Of a DNA stretch of 64,000 bases, positions 1 through 9,754 are shown piece by piece. How positions within the stretch are numbered: the stretch's first letter is position 1; each line of letters starts with the position of its first letter. Both the position numbers and the translations under genes were made by a program. The notes beneath the pieces were generated by a model. The model made no database searches. It saw nothing but the letters and a program-made list of their open reading frames with translations, and had not been told where the DNA came from. Origin of the DNA: Nocardiopsis sp. ATB16-24 (GTDB taxonomy: Bacteria; Actinomycetota; Actinomycetes; Streptosporangiales; Streptosporangiaceae). The DNA lies in the NCBI RefSeq assembly GCF_030271535.1, contig NZ_JASCXJ010000006.1, positions 124,001 to 188,000 on the forward strand. Reading direction: 5' to 3'.

Positions 1-1
1 C

Positions 2-748
2 ACGGACATGGATCGCTTCATCGACTCCGTGATCTCCACCGCCGACGCCGTCGGCGCGAGACTGCGGGAGCGCAAACGCATCCAGCTCTCCTTCGACGAG
101 TGGAACGTGTGGTACATGAGCCGCCACCACGCACAGGCCGCCGCCCGGCCCACGGACGACTGGCCTGTCGCGCCCAGGGTCATCGAGGACCGGTACAACG
201 TGGCCGACGCGGTCGTGGTCGGCAACATGCTCATCAGCCTGCTCCGGCACAGCGACCGCGTCACCGCGGCCTGCCAGGCACAACTGGTCAACGTGATCGC
301 ACCGATCATGACCGAGCCCGGTGGGCCGGCCTGGCGACAGACCACCTTCCACCCCTTCGCCCTGACCGCCGCCTCGGCGGCGGGCCACGTGCTGCACACC
401 GACGTCGACTGCCCGGTCCAGGACACCGCCAGGTACGGCGAGGTCCCCGTGGTCGACGCCGCCCTCACCCACGACCCCGAGGACGGGCGTGCCGCCCTGT
501 TCGTCGTCAACCGCTCCACCGAACGACCCCTCACCCTCCGAGCCGACCTGCGCGACCTCGCCCCCGAGGGCGTCTCCGAAGCGCTCACCCTCACCGACGA
601 CGACGTGTACGCGACCAACACCATGGACGACCCCGACCGGATCGTGCCCCGACCCAACACGACGGTCCGACTCGACGGAGGGCGCCTCACGGTGACCCTG
701 CCGCCGGTGTCCTGGACCGTCCTCACCCTGTCGACCAGCCGCAACTGA
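2..748 (+). CDS. alpha-L-arabinofuranosidase, GH51 family, 3' part only
   Basis: The C-terminal 248 residues of a GH51 glycosidase that removes arabinofuranosyl side chains from hemicellulose oligosaccharides. The reading frame is open to the left window edge, so the start lies outside. The segment around residue 30 reads SFDEWNVWY; in GH51 the Glu of DEWN is the catalytic nucleophile. The remainder fits the end of the barrel and the C-terminal beta domain (VNRSTERPLTL, PPVSWTVL). No signal peptide can be judged. The stop is 18 nt before the sugar-binding lipoprotein gene, so it is probably the first or an early gene of an arabino-oligosaccharide operon with the importer that follows. Confidence 0.9.
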   Translation, partial: TDMDRFIDSVISTADAVGARLRERKRIQLSFDEWNVWYMSRHHAQAAARPTDDWPVAPRVIEDRYNVADAVVVGNMLISLLRHSDRVTAACQAQLVNVIAPIMTEPGGPAWRQTTFHPFALTAASAAGHVLHTDVDCPVQDTARYGEVPVVDAALTHDPEDGRAALFVVNRSTERPLTLRADLRDLAPEGVSEALTLTDDDVYATNTMDDPDRIVPRPNTTVRLDGGRLTVTLPPVSWTVLTLSTSRN

Positions 749-766
749 CCGGAAGGCGTAACCGAC

Positions 767-1849
767 ATGACCCCCCGTATCGCACCATCACTGGCCCTGT
801 TCGGCGTGACACTCCTGCTCACCGCCTGCGGCGGCGTCGGCGACGCCGCCCGTCCCACCGGTGAGGAGGGGACCGTCGGCATCGCCATGCCCACACAGTC
901 CTCCGAACGTTGGATCAACGACGGAGCCAACATGGTCGCCGAGTTCGAGGAACGCGGCTTCGGCGCGGACCTGCAGTACGCCGAGGACGTCGTGGAGGAC
1001 CAGGTGTCCCAGATCGAGAACATGATCACCAGGGGCGCCGACGTCCTGGTCATCGCCGCCATCGACGGCGAGGCACTCGGAGACGTGCTCGACATGGCCG
1101 CCTCCAACGACATCCCCGTGATCGCCTACGACCGTCTCATCCGCGGCAGCGAGAACGTCGACTACTACGCCACCTTCGACAACTTCGAGGTCGGTGTGCT
1201 CCAGGGCCGCTACATCGAGGAGGCCCTCGACCCGGAGAAGGAGGAAGGACCCTTCAACATCGAGCTGTTCGGCGGTTCGCCCGACGACAACAACGCCTAC
1301 TTCTTCAACGACGGGGCGATGTCGGTGCTCCAACCCCACATCGACGACGGCGTCCTGCGGGTCCGCAGCGGTCAGACCTCCATGGAGCAGATCGCGACCC
1401 AGCGCTGGGACGGCTCCATCGCCCAGGCCCGCATGGACAACCTGCTCAGCGCCCACTACTCCGACGAGAACGTGCACGCGGTCCTGTCCCCCTACGACGG
1501 GATCAGCCTCGGCGTCATCGAGTCCCTGCGCGCGGTCGGCTACGGCAGTGAGGATCGCCCACTGCCCGTGGTCACCGGACAGGACGCCGAGGTCGCCTCG
1601 GTCAAGTCGATCATCGCGGGGGAGCAGACCCAGACGGTGTTCAAGGACACCCGGGCCCTGGCCGCCCAGACGGTCGACATGGTCGAGGCGCTCCTGGCGG
1701 GAGAAGAGGTCCCGGTCAACGACACCGAGACCTACGACAACGGGGTCAAGGTCGTGCCCTCCTACCTGCTCGAACCCGTGTCGGTCGACATCGACAACTA
1801 CCACGAGGTGCTCGTCGGCAGCGGTTACTACGAGGAGTCCGACCTCTGA
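767..1849 (+). CDS. sugar ABC transporter substrate-binding lipoprotein (ChvE/XylF-like)
   Basis: 360-residue periplasmic-binding-protein-type lipoprotein that would capture a monosaccharide outside the membrane and deliver it to the ABC importer encoded next. Residues 1-21 form a lipoprotein signal peptide ending in LLTAC, with Cys21 as lipidation site. The body has the type I binding-protein pattern ([39 protein letters not shown]) typical of the multiple-monosaccharide (ChvE) group. The start ATG follows a GGAAGG ribosome site. The stop overlaps the ATG of the ATPase gene by one base (TGATG), which suggests translational coupling. With a GH51 gene upstream, L-arabinose or a related pentose is a likely ligand; this is an inference. 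Confidence 0.9.
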   Translation: MTPRIAPSLALFGVTLLLTACGGVGDAARPTGEEGTVGIAMPTQSSERWINDGANMVAEFEERGFGADLQYAEDVVEDQVSQIENMITRGADVLVIAAIDGEALGDVLDMAASNDIPVIAYDRLIRGSENVDYYATFDNFEVGVLQGRYIEEALDPEKEEGPFNIELFGGSPDDNNAYFFNDGAMSVLQPHIDDGVLRVRSGQTSMEQIATQRWDGSIAQARMDNLLSAHYSDENVHAVLSPYDGISLGVIESLRAVGYGSEDRPLPVVTGQDAEVASVKSIIAGEQTQTVFKDTRALAAQTVDMVEALLAGEEVPVNDTETYDNGVKVVPSYLLEPVSVDIDNYHEVLVGSGYYEESDL

Positions 1850-3429
1850 TGACGGCCGCGGACGCGCGGCCCGCCTCCCACGGCGGGCCGCTTCTGACGA
1901 TGCGGGACATCCGCAAGGACTTTCCCGGCGTGCGAGCCCTCGACGAGGTCTCTCTGAGTGTCGAGCACGGCCACATCCACGCCTTGATGGGGGAGAACGG
2001 GGCCGGCAAGTCCACCCTGATGAAGGTGCTCAGCGGTGTCCATCCCGTGGGCTCTTACACCGGTGAGATCCTCCTCGACGGCCGACCCTGCGCCTTCTCC
2101 GGTGTCGCCGACAGCGAACGCGCCGGGATCGCCATCATCCACCAGGAACTGGCACTCATCCCGCAGCTGTCCATCAGCGAGAACGTCTTCCTCGGCCACG
2201 AACGGGCCCGGTACGGCGTCATCGACCGGGACGCCACCCACGCCCGGGCGCGGGAGCTGATGCTCCGTGTCGGCCTCGACGAGAACCCCGCCACCCCCGT
2301 CTCCGCACTGAGCGTGGGCGCCCGACAACTGGTGGAGATCGTCAAGGCCCTGGCCAAGAGCGTGCGGCTGCTCATCCTGGACGAACCGACCTCGGCGCTG
2401 AACGAGGCGGAGAGCGCCCGCCTGCTCGAACTCCTCCTGGACCTGCGCGGACAGGGGGTGACGTGCATCCTCATCTCGCACAAGCTCGGCGAGGTCATGC
2501 GGGTGTGCGACGAGGTCACCATCCTGCGCGACGGGCGCACCATCGAGACCCTGGCCGTGGAACGTGACGCGGAGGGCGTCCCCTCCGTCGACGAGGATCG
2601 CGTCATCCGCGGCATGGTCGGTCGCGAACTCGACCAACGCTACCCCGACCGGATCGGGAAGGTCGGCGGGACGCGCTTCGAGGTCCGTGACTGGACCGTG
2701 GACCACCCGACCCAGGCCGGTCGGCGCATGGTCGACGGGGTCGACCTGACCGTGCGCGAAGGCGAGGTCGTGGGCATGGCGGGACTGATGGGCGCGGGCC
2801 GGACCGAGTTCGCCATGAGCCTGTTCGGTCGCTCCTACGGCCGTCACGTTCGCGGCGGCCTGTTCAAGGACGGCGTGGAACTGCCCACCGGAAACGTCGC
2901 GGAGGCCGTGCGGGGCGGCATCGCCTACGTGCCCGAGGACCGCAAGTCCCTCGGACTGCTGCTCGACGACGACATCCGCCACAACATCACGCTCGCCGGA
3001 CTGGGCCGGGTGTCCCGGCGCGGGATCCTCGACCCGGGGCTGGAGACCGTGGAGGCCACGCGCATGAGCGAGCGGATGCGGGTCAGAAGCCACGGCACGA
3101 CCCAGACCGTGCGCACCCTCAGCGGAGGCAACCAGCAGAAGGTCGTGCTCGGCAAGTGGATGTTCACCCGGCCCGAACTGTTGATCCTGGACGAACCCAC
3201 CCGGGGCATCGACGTCGGTGCCAAGTACGAGATCTACCTCATCGTGCGTCGACTCGCCGCAGCGGGCGCCTGTGTGCTGCTCATCTCCTCCGAGCTGCCC
3301 GAGATCCTCGGTATGTGCGACCGGATCTACACGATGTGCGAGGGGCGCGTCACCGGAGAGGTGCCCGGAGAGGGAGCCGACCAGGAAACCCTCATGAGAC
3401 TGATGACACGAACCGGGGGCCTCCCGTGA
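1849..3429 (+). CDS. sugar ABC transporter ATP-binding protein, two-domain (GguA/MmsA type)
   Basis: 526-residue ATPase of a CUT2-family sugar importer, on the cytoplasmic face. Two ABC domains are visible. The first has Walker A GENGAGKST near residue 48 and signature LSVGARQLVEI. The second has the degenerate Walker A region GLMGAGRTE and signature LSGGNQQKVVLGKW, followed by the Walker B segment LLILDEPTRGIDVGAK. An inactive second Walker A is normal for this family. It overlaps the binding-protein gene by one base and the permease gene by four bases, so the three are one transcript. Confidence 0.95.
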   Translation: MTAADARPASHGGPLLTMRDIRKDFPGVRALDEVSLSVEHGHIHALMGENGAGKSTLMKVLSGVHPVGSYTGEILLDGRPCAFSGVADSERAGIAIIHQELALIPQLSISENVFLGHERARYGVIDRDATHARARELMLRVGLDENPATPVSALSVGARQLVEIVKALAKSVRLLILDEPTSALNEAESARLLELLLDLRGQGVTCILISHKLGEVMRVCDEVTILRDGRTIETLAVERDAEGVPSVDEDRVIRGMVGRELDQRYPDRIGKVGGTRFEVRDWTVDHPTQAGRRMVDGVDLTVREGEVVGMAGLMGAGRTEFAMSLFGRSYGRHVRGGLFKDGVELPTGNVAEAVRGGIAYVPEDRKSLGLLLDDDIRHNITLAGLGRVSRRGILDPGLETVEATRMSERMRVRSHGTTQTVRTLSGGNQQKVVLGKWMFTRPELLILDEPTRGIDVGAKYEIYLIVRRLAAAGACVLLISSELPEILGMCDRIYTMCEGRVTGEVPGEGADQETLMRLMTRTGGLP

Positions 3430-4715
3430 AAGAGACGACCACGACCTTCCGACCGTCCCGGCTCGGCTCGGTGCTGATGCGGGACAACGCCCGCCAGTAC
3501 GGCATGGCCATCGCCCTGGTCGCCATCATCGTGCTGTTCCAGATCCTGACCGGGGGACTCCTGCTCACCCCGCTCAACGTCACCAACCTGATCATGCAGA
3601 ACTCCTACATCCTGATTCTGGCGATCGGGATGATGCTGGTGATCATCACCGGTCACATCGACCTGTCGGTCGGGTCGGTGGTGGCGTTCACCGGCGCGGT
3701 CTCGGCGATCATGCTGACCTCGTGGGGACTGCCCACGCTCATGGTGGTGCCGGCGGTACTGCTTCTGGGCGGACTCATCGGCGCCTGGCAGGGGTTCTGG
3801 GTGGCCTACGTGCGCGTGCCCGCCTTCATCGTCACCCTCGCCGGGATGCTCGTGTTCCGCGGCGCGACCCTGGCGGCCCTGGGAGGGGAGTCCATCGCCC
3901 GGCTGCCCTCGTCCCTGCGCTCGTTGTCCAGCGGGTTCCTGCCGGGTCAGGGCGGAGAGGGCCCCCACCTGCCGACACTGTTGCTGGGAGCGCTCGGAGC
4001 CGCGGCGATCGTGTGGATCCAGTGGCGCTCACGTGCCCGCTCCCGCGGGTACGGGCTGCCGGTCCAACCGGTCGGGGTCACCGCGGCCTCCTCCGCCGTC
4101 GTCGTCGCGGCCGTGCTGGCGTTCACCTACGTGCTGGCCCAGTACAACGGGCTGCCCATCGTGGGGGTGCTGCTCGTCGCGCTCATCGCGGGGTACTCGT
4201 TCGTCATGCGCTCCACGACCATGGGGCGACGCGTGTACGCCGTCGGCGGCAGCGAGCAGGCGGCCGCGCTGTCCGGCATCAGGACCCGGCGCACCACGTT
4301 CTGGGTGTTCGTCAACATGGGTGTGCTCTCGGCGCTGGCGGGACTGGTGTTCACCGCGCGCCTCAACGCCGCCACGCCCGGCGCCGGGACCATGTTCGAG
4401 CTCGACGCGATCGCGGCGGCCTTCATCGGCGGTGCCTCCGCCACCGGGGGTGTGGGAACGGTCGTCGGCGCCGTCATCGGGGCGCTCGTCATGGGTGTGC
4501 TCAACAACGGCATGTCGCTGATCGGACTGGGAGTGGACTGGCAGCAGCTCATCAAGGGACTGGTGCTGTTGCTCGCGGTGGCCTTCGACATCTACAACAA
4601 GCGTCGCGTCTCCACCGGGCGCACCGTCTCCCTGCCGGTGCCCCGACGCCGGAACGGGGGAGGAGGGGAGGGAACGGCCGCTCCGCCACGGGGTGATGCC
4701 CAGGCCGTTCCGTGA
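3426..4715 (+). CDS. sugar ABC transporter permease (GguB/MmsB type)
   Basis: 429-residue membrane permease of the same importer. It has about ten hydrophobic segments, starting with GMAIALVAIIVLFQIL, and the family landmark ITGHIDLSVGSVVAFTGA. A second landmark, AAAFIGGASATGGVGTV, lies near the C-terminus. The GTG start at 3426 overlaps the ATPase stop (GTGA), which fixes the start inside a longer open frame. The central part between the fourth and fifth segments is longer than in short permeases, as usual for the multiple-monosaccharide group. It is the last gene of the operon and a perfect palindrome follows 70 bases later. Confidence 0.93.
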   Translation: MKETTTTFRPSRLGSVLMRDNARQYGMAIALVAIIVLFQILTGGLLLTPLNVTNLIMQNSYILILAIGMMLVIITGHIDLSVGSVVAFTGAVSAIMLTSWGLPTLMVVPAVLLLGGLIGAWQGFWVAYVRVPAFIVTLAGMLVFRGATLAALGGESIARLPSSLRSLSSGFLPGQGGEGPHLPTLLLGALGAAAIVWIQWRSRARSRGYGLPVQPVGVTAASSAVVVAAVLAFTYVLAQYNGLPIVGVLLVALIAGYSFVMRSTTMGRRVYAVGGSEQAAALSGIRTRRTTFWVFVNMGVLSALAGLVFTARLNAATPGAGTMFELDAIAAAFIGGASATGGVGTVVGAVIGALVMGVLNNGMSLIGLGVDWQQLIKGLVLLLAVAFDIYNKRRVSTGRTVSLPVPRRRNGGGGEGTAAPPRGDAQAVP

Positions 4716-4785
4716 CCGGGCCCGGGACCGCCCCGCCGACAGCCCCGGACACTTCGCGAAGTCCGTTCCAGGTCCTCGTTCGGGG

Positions 4786-4819
4786 CGTCGGACATCCGGC
4801 GGCCGCCGGATGTCCGACG
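4786..4819 (+). terminator. 34-bp perfect palindrome, likely terminator of the sugar operon
   Basis: Two 17-base arms (left begins CGTCGGACATCC) are exact reverse complements with no spacer. In RNA this gives a stem of about 15 bp closed by a small GGCC loop. There is no T-run, as is common for actinobacterial terminators. It lies 70 bases after the permease stop. A dyad operator is the alternative reading. Confidence 0.6.
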
Positions 4820-5145
4820 ATGGGGCCGTCGCGGGCACGTCCGTCCCGCCGAGCAGCACCGGGGAACACCGGCACGGACGCCACCGCCGGGCCGGGGCCA
4901 CCAGGGCAGGTGCGACCATCCCGCCCTCGCCTCGTCCGGGCGAGGAGCCGCCCCCGGCCGGCCCTCCCGGGCACCGTTCACCGGAGGCTCACGAGGACCG
5001 GAACGCTCCGGTGTGGAGACGGCCGGCCGATGTCCGCCCGACGAGGCGCGGGGGAAACCCCCAGTGGGGACGGTCACCGTCCGGGCGCGGGGCGCCGCGA
5101 AGCGGTCCGGACCGTGGGCGGGGCCGGAACGTCCCGGGGGAGAAC

Positions 5146-5151
5146 TACCCT
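5146..5151 (+). promoter_or_regulatory. -10 element for leaderless dnaG transcript
   Basis: TACCCT matches the actinobacterial TANNNT -10 pattern and ends 7 bases before the GTG start at 5159, so the transcript would begin at or near the start codon. No clear -35 is visible. Confidence 0.5.
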
Positions 5152-5158
5152 GGGGAAC

Positions 5159-7033
5159 GTGGCAGGCCGGATCAGAGACGAAGACATCGCCCTCGTGCGT
5201 GAGCGCGCCCCCATCGCCGACGTGATCGGTGAATACCTCCAGTTGCGCAACGCCGGAGGCGGGTCGCTCAAGGGACTGTGCCCCTTCCACGACGAGAAGT
5301 CCCCCTCCTTCAACGTCACCCCCTCGAAGAACCTCTGGTACTGCTTCGGCTGCAACGAGGGCGGCGACACCATCTCCTTCCTCCAGAGGATGGAGAGCCT
5401 CAGCTTCGTCGAGGCGGTCGAGACACTGGCCCGCCAGGTCGGCGTCACCCTGCGCTACGAGGAGGGCGGTCGCAGCGCCAGGCGTGAGGAGGGCAAGCGC
5501 CGGCGCCTGCTGGACGCCCATCGGGAGGCCGCCGAGTTCTACTCCGAGCAGCTGCTCTCACCCGCCGCGGTCACCGCGCGACGCTTCCTGGACGAGCGCG
5601 GCTTCAACCGGGCGCACGCCGAGCACTTCGGTCTGGGCTACGCCCCGCCGGGGTGGGAGAACCTCACCTCGCACCTGCGGCGCAAGGGCTTCACTGACGC
5701 CGAGCTGGTGGAGGCGGGTCTGGCCAGTCAGGGGCGGCGTGGCGCCTACGACCGTTTCCGTAACCGGCTGCTGTGGCCCATTCGCGAGGTCACCGGCGAG
5801 GTCGTCGGTTTCGGGGCCCGCAAGCTCGACCCCGACGAGGACGGTCCCAAGTACCTCAACTCTCCTGAGAGCCCCATCTTCCACAAGGGGCGCCTGCTGT
5901 ACGGGTTGGATCTGGCCAAGCGCAACATCTCCCAACAGCGCCGTGCCGTCATCGTCGAGGGCTACACCGACGTCATGGCCTGTCACCTGTCGGGGGTGAC
6001 CACCGCCGTGGCCACCTGCGGCACCTCCTTCGGAGAGGACCACCTCAAGCTCCTGCGACGGATGCTGCTGGGCCGCTCCAACCAGGGCGGTGAGGTGGTG
6101 TTCACCTTCGACGGGGACGCCGCCGGGCGCAAGGCCGCCGTCCGCGCCTTCGCCGAGGAGCACGGCTTCACCTCCGAGACCTTCGTCGCCGTGCAACCCG
6201 ACGGCCTCGACCCGTGCGACCTGCGTCTCCAGCACGGACCACAGGCGGTCGCCGACCTGGTCGAGGACCGTGTCCCGCTGTACGAGTTCATGATCCGCAA
6301 CGTCATGGAGGGCTACGACCTGTCCACCCCCGAGGGCAGGATGGCCGCGCTGGACGCCGCCGCCCCGGTGGTCGCCAGCATCAGGGACGAGGGCGTACGG
6401 CGCAACTACGGCAAGAACCTGGACCGCTGGACCGGCATCCTGGACGAGGCCTTCGTGTTGCGCCGGGTCAACCAGCACATGCACCGGGGGAGAAAAGGGC
6501 AGGTGCGGGCCCCCGCACGGCCCGCCCCGACCCCGGACGCGCGCGAGGCCCCCTACGACCTGAACGATCCCTCGGTGCAGCGTGAACGTCAGGCGCTCAA
6601 GATCGCGATGCAGTACCCCTCCCTGGCCGTCGGATTCGACACGTTCACCGAGGAGGACTTCACCGTTCCCCAGCACCGGGCCCTGCTCCGGCTCATCCTC
6701 GACCACGGGGGCGTGGCCGCCGCGCATGACCCCGCCGCGTGGGTCAACGACCTGCGCGAGGCGGCTCCCAACGACGCCCAGCGTGATTTCCTGACCCGTT
6801 TGGCGGTGGAGCAGCTGGAGTTCTATGGAGAACTCGACGAGCATTACGCCAGACAAATACTGGGCACAATCAGAACTCATTCCATCAATCGCCGTGAAGC
6901 AAACCTGAAATCCCGGTTGTCGCGCCTGGAAGGCACTGCACAAGTGGAGGAACAACAGCAGGTACTGGTCGAGCTCATGGCGCTTCAGCAGCAAAAACGT
7001 GCTCTCCGAGAGGAGCTTGCCGGAGGCATGTAG
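5159..7033 (+). CDS. dnaG: DNA primase DnaG
   Basis: 624-residue bacterial primase that makes RNA primers at the replication fork. The N-terminal CHC2 zinc domain has C41, H44, C62 and C65 (CPFHDEKSPSF and WYCFGC). The Toprim catalytic core follows, with the acidic motifs VIVEGYTDVMA and FTFDGDAAGRKAA. The C-terminal part fits the DnaB-interacting helical domain. Start chosen as GTG 5159 because the protein then begins with AGRIRDEDIALV, as typical primases do, and because a -10 element lies 7 bases upstream; there is no Shine-Dalgarno sequence. The last 70 codons are slightly less GC-biased than the rest. A sigma factor gene follows, a frequent arrangement in bacteria. Confidence 0.97.
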   Translation: MAGRIRDEDIALVRERAPIADVIGEYLQLRNAGGGSLKGLCPFHDEKSPSFNVTPSKNLWYCFGCNEGGDTISFLQRMESLSFVEAVETLARQVGVTLRYEEGGRSARREEGKRRRLLDAHREAAEFYSEQLLSPAAVTARRFLDERGFNRAHAEHFGLGYAPPGWENLTSHLRRKGFTDAELVEAGLASQGRRGAYDRFRNRLLWPIREVTGEVVGFGARKLDPDEDGPKYLNSPESPIFHKGRLLYGLDLAKRNISQQRRAVIVEGYTDVMACHLSGVTTAVATCGTSFGEDHLKLLRRMLLGRSNQGGEVVFTFDGDAAGRKAAVRAFAEEHGFTSETFVAVQPDGLDPCDLRLQHGPQAVADLVEDRVPLYEFMIRNVMEGYDLSTPEGRMAALDAAAPVVASIRDEGVRRNYGKNLDRWTGILDEAFVLRRVNQHMHRGRKGQVRAPARPAPTPDAREAPYDLNDPSVQRERQALKIAMQYPSLAVGFDTFTEEDFTVPQHRALLRLILDHGGVAAAHDPAAWVNDLREAAPNDAQRDFLTRLAVEQLEFYGELDEHYARQILGTIRTHSINRREANLKSRLSRLEGTAQVEEQQQVLVELMALQQQKRALREELAGGM

Positions 7034-7080
7034 CACCGAGGTGACAATAGTAGTTCTCCCTTTTCCGGCCCCCGTGCGGG

Positions 7081-7086
7081 CACAAT
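7081..7086 (+). promoter_or_regulatory. -10 element for leaderless sigma factor transcript
   Basis: CACAAT, six bases before GTG 7093, with no ribosome-binding site between. No convincing -35 hexamer at the normal distance. Confidence 0.4.
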
Positions 7087-7092
7087 GGGGGA

Positions 7093-8217
7093 GTGGCTCC
7101 CACAGTTGTGACCAAAGAAGTGCGGCATGTTCGGCAGGCGGCCCTGCCGCCCACCGACCGGGGACCGGTCGGTCGCGGCGAGGTCGCCTCCGCGCCGGAG
7201 CGGCCGGACACCTCCCCGGACCACCTGGACCACGCCGTCCTCCGGTTCTCGGGGATCGGTGCGCAGAGCGTCGACCAGGAGGAGGTCGGAGGACGCCCCG
7301 ACGACGGCAGACGCTCCGGCTCCGATCTGGTACGGCTCTACCTGCGCGAGATCGGCCGGGTGCCACTGTTGACGGCCCAGGAGGAGGTGGACCTGGCCCA
7401 GGCGGTCGAGGCCGGACTGTACGCACAACACTGCGCCCCCCTCGCGGGGGAGCGGACGCGGGAGGAACTCCTCACACTGGTGGAGGAGGGACGACGGGCC
7501 AAACGGCGCCTGATCGAATCCAACCTGCGCCTGGTCGTCTCCATCGCCAAACGCTATGTGGGCCGGGGCCTGCTTTTCCTCGACCTTGTTCAGGAGGGCA
7601 ATCTCGGACTGATCCGCGCGGTGGAGAAGTTCGACTACCGCAAGGGTTTCAAATTCTCCACCTACGCGACGTGGTGGATTCGCCAGGCCATCACGCGGGC
7701 GATCGCGGACCAGGCCCGCACCATTCGCGTTCCCGTGCACATGGTCGAGACGATCAACAAGATCATCCGGATACAGCACCAGCTGCATCAGCGGCTGGGG
7801 CGCGAACCCAGTACGGCGGAGATCTCCTCCGTGGTCGGATTCGGCGATGAACGTGTTCTGGAGATCCAACGGATCGCCCGGGAGCCGGTGTCGCTACAGG
7901 CGCCCATCGGGGAGGAGGAGTCCGACTTCGGCGACTTCATCGAGGACCGTGACGCGGTCGTCCCGATGGAGGCGGCGGCCTTCACCGTTCTCCAGGAACA
8001 GCTGGGACTGATCCTCGCGGGGTTGTCCGACCGGGAGCAACGCGTCATCAGACTGCGGTTCGGCATGGCCGACGGGCACCCGCACACCCTGGAGGAGGTG
8101 GGGCGCGAGTTCGGAGTGACCCGGGAGCGTATCCGTCAGATCGAGGCCAAGACCCTGGCCAAGCTACGCCACCCCTCCCGGGCCGGGGCCCTGCGTGACT
8201 TCCTCACCACCGACTGA
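7093..8217 (+). CDS. RNA polymerase sigma factor, RpoD/SigA (group 1-2) family
   Basis: 374-residue sigma-70 family protein. After a variable N-terminus of about 75 residues come region 1.2 ([16 protein letters not shown]), region 2 with the core-binding and -10 recognition helices ([17 protein letters not shown], then [18 protein letters not shown]), region 3, and region 4 with [20 protein letters not shown] as -35 recognition helix-turn-helix. The residues expected for -10 and -35 reading are present. It is shorter than the essential SigA/HrdB of actinobacteria, so it could be a group 2 paralogue (HrdD or SigB type); the window cannot decide. GTG 7093 was chosen because of the adjacent -10; a downstream start is possible. 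Confidence 0.92.
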   Translation: MAPTVVTKEVRHVRQAALPPTDRGPVGRGEVASAPERPDTSPDHLDHAVLRFSGIGAQSVDQEEVGGRPDDGRRSGSDLVRLYLREIGRVPLLTAQEEVDLAQAVEAGLYAQHCAPLAGERTREELLTLVEEGRRAKRRLIESNLRLVVSIAKRYVGRGLLFLDLVQEGNLGLIRAVEKFDYRKGFKFSTYATWWIRQAITRAIADQARTIRVPVHMVETINKIIRIQHQLHQRLGREPSTAEISSVVGFGDERVLEIQRIAREPVSLQAPIGEEESDFGDFIEDRDAVVPMEAAAFTVLQEQLGLILAGLSDREQRVIRLRFGMADGHPHTLEEVGREFGVTRERIRQIEAKTLAKLRHPSRAGALRDFLTTD

Positions 8218-8357
8218 GGGGTGCCGAGCGGGACGTTCGGCTCGAACGGGACCGGGCGGGAGCAATCAAGAACAACGTGTGGGAAGGTCCCGGGGTTCCG
8301 TGACGGCCTCATGTGGCCGGCTCCGCGGGAGCGGCCGGTTTCCCGCCCCCGGGCGTC

Positions 8358-8363
8358 TACCGT
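8358..8363 (+). promoter_or_regulatory. -10 element for leaderless GH18 transcript
   Basis: TACCGT ends six bases before ATG 8370. A purine stretch GAAGGA abuts the ATG too closely to act as a normal ribosome-binding site. Confidence 0.4.
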
Positions 8364-8369
8364 CGAAGG

Positions 8370-9695
8370 ATGACTTCCCCATCTGTTCCGAGCGCGGGGC
8401 GCCGACGTCGGCGGCGCTCCCCGCTCGTCTTGGGCGCGGCCGTGGTGGCCGCCGTCGTACTGATCACGGGGGTCTTCGTCGTGGCCACATCGAAAAATCC
8501 CGAGCGCATCGGTTACTTCGCCGACTGGAACGTGGCCAATCGCGGCTACACCGTCAAGGAGCTGGACGACAGCGGCGCTCCCGAGCACCTGACCCGACTG
8601 ATGTGGGCCTTCGGCGACGTCAGCTCGGAAGGACTGTGCCACATCCCGGGGAACCACGACCAGCCCTGGGAGCTGTACCAGCGGCGCTACGACGCGCAGG
8701 ACAGTGTCGACGGGCGGGCGGACGAGTACGAGCAGGAGCTCGCGGGCAGTCTCCATCAGTTGCGCCTCCTCCAGGAGAAGCACCCCCATCTGCGGGCCAG
8801 CCTGTCCCTGGGCGGATGGAACTGGTCGAAGCACTTCTCCGTCGCGGCCCGTACCGAGGAGTCCAGGCGGGAGTTCGTGTCCTCCTGTCTCGACCTGTGG
8901 CTGCGCGGGAACCTTCCGGTCTACGAGGAGGAGCCCCAAGGAGGGGACGGGGTGGCCGCGGGCATCTTCGACGGCATCGACCTGGATTGGGAGTGGCCCG
9001 GGGGAGGGGGACACCCGGACAACGACGAGCATCCCGAGGACGCGGCCAACTTCACCCTCCTGGTGGCCGAGTTCCGCCGCCAACTCGACGAGCTCTCCCG
9101 CGAGACGGGCAGGGACCACGTGCTGTCGGTGTCACTGCCCGGCGGGAGCGCCGACGGTCGGGCCTACGACGGCGAGATCTTCGACCACCTCGACTTCGCC
9201 ACCGTGCAGGGTTATGACTTCGCCGGCCCGTGGAACGAACGGACGGCCTTCCACTCCAACCTCTACACCTCCGCGTCACGGCCGGAAGCCGACAGCGTCG
9301 ACCAGGCCGTTCAGCGCTACCTGGATCTGGGCGCGCCTCCGGAGAAGCTGGTGGTGGGCGTTCCGGCCTTCGGTCGTGGATGGCAGGGGGTCGGTTCCAC
9401 CGACGAGGGACTCGGGCAGGAGGCGGACGGGCCGGCCGACGACGGCTACGACGGTCCGACGATGGCCTTCTCCGAGTTGCAGGAACACGAGGGCCGCCGC
9501 TTCCTGGACGAGGAGGCGGGGGCCTACTGGGTCTATGACGGCGACGAGTGGTGGACCTACGACGACCCTCAGGTCCTGGCGATCAAGGGCGAGTACGTGT
9601 TGGAGAGGGGTCTGGGCGGGCTCATGGTGTGGAACCTGGACATGGACCCGACCGGCGAACTGGTCCGCGCCATGGACGAGTCCCTCCGCGGCTGA
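8370..9695 (+). CDS. glycoside hydrolase family 18 (chitinase-like), membrane-anchored or secreted
   Basis: 441 residues. Residues 8-40 carry an Arg-rich start and one hydrophobic segment (VLGAAVVAAVVLITGVFVV), a signal peptide or anchor, so the enzyme acts outside the cell. The rest is a GH18 TIM barrel. SLGGWNWSKHF is the conserved strand 3 motif, and FDGIDLDWEW near residues 200-209 is the DxxDxDxE catalytic motif with Glu208 as proton donor. VQGYDFAGPWN and GLMVWNLDMD are the later substrate strands. No carbohydrate-binding module is attached. Chitin or a related beta-1,4-GlcNAc polymer is the probable substrate. ATG 8370 is preferred over an upstream in-frame start because of the -10 element. 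Confidence 0.9.
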   Translation: MTSPSVPSAGRRRRRRSPLVLGAAVVAAVVLITGVFVVATSKNPERIGYFADWNVANRGYTVKELDDSGAPEHLTRLMWAFGDVSSEGLCHIPGNHDQPWELYQRRYDAQDSVDGRADEYEQELAGSLHQLRLLQEKHPHLRASLSLGGWNWSKHFSVAARTEESRREFVSSCLDLWLRGNLPVYEEEPQGGDGVAAGIFDGIDLDWEWPGGGGHPDNDEHPEDAANFTLLVAEFRRQLDELSRETGRDHVLSVSLPGGSADGRAYDGEIFDHLDFATVQGYDFAGPWNERTAFHSNLYTSASRPEADSVDQAVQRYLDLGAPPEKLVVGVPAFGRGWQGVGSTDEGLGQEADGPADDGYDGPTMAFSELQEHEGRRFLDEEAGAYWVYDGDEWWTYDDPQVLAIKGEYVLERGLGGLMVWNLDMDPTGELVRAMDESLRG

Positions 9696-9717
9696 ACGGG
9701 CAGCGCGCGCGGCACGC

Positions 9718-9747
9718 TTGCGACACCGCCGGCCCACCCGTCACGCT
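9718..9747 (+). promoter_or_regulatory. sigma-70 promoter for leaderless oxidoreductase transcript
   Basis: TTGCGA (9718-9723), an 18-base spacer, then CACGCT (9742-9747), with ATG 9755 seven bases later. This is the clearest -35/-10 pair among the leaderless candidates on the plus strand. Confidence 0.5.
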
Positions 9748-9754
9748 GAACGGC

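Larger units (their letters stand above)
4716..5158. other. intergenic region between sugar operon and dnaG
   Basis: No protein-coding gene is visible. It contains a 12-bp palindrome (ACTTCGCGAAGT, about 4751-4762), the 34-bp palindrome annotated separately, and the dnaG promoter at its right end. Open frames crossing it lack actinobacterial codon bias or recognisable products. Confidence 0.6.

Noticed and set aside
788..1804. 338-codon minus-strand open frame opposite the sugar-binding protein
   Set aside because: Antisense shadow of a clear gene; Val/Asp/Gly-rich composition typical of the complementary strand at high GC.
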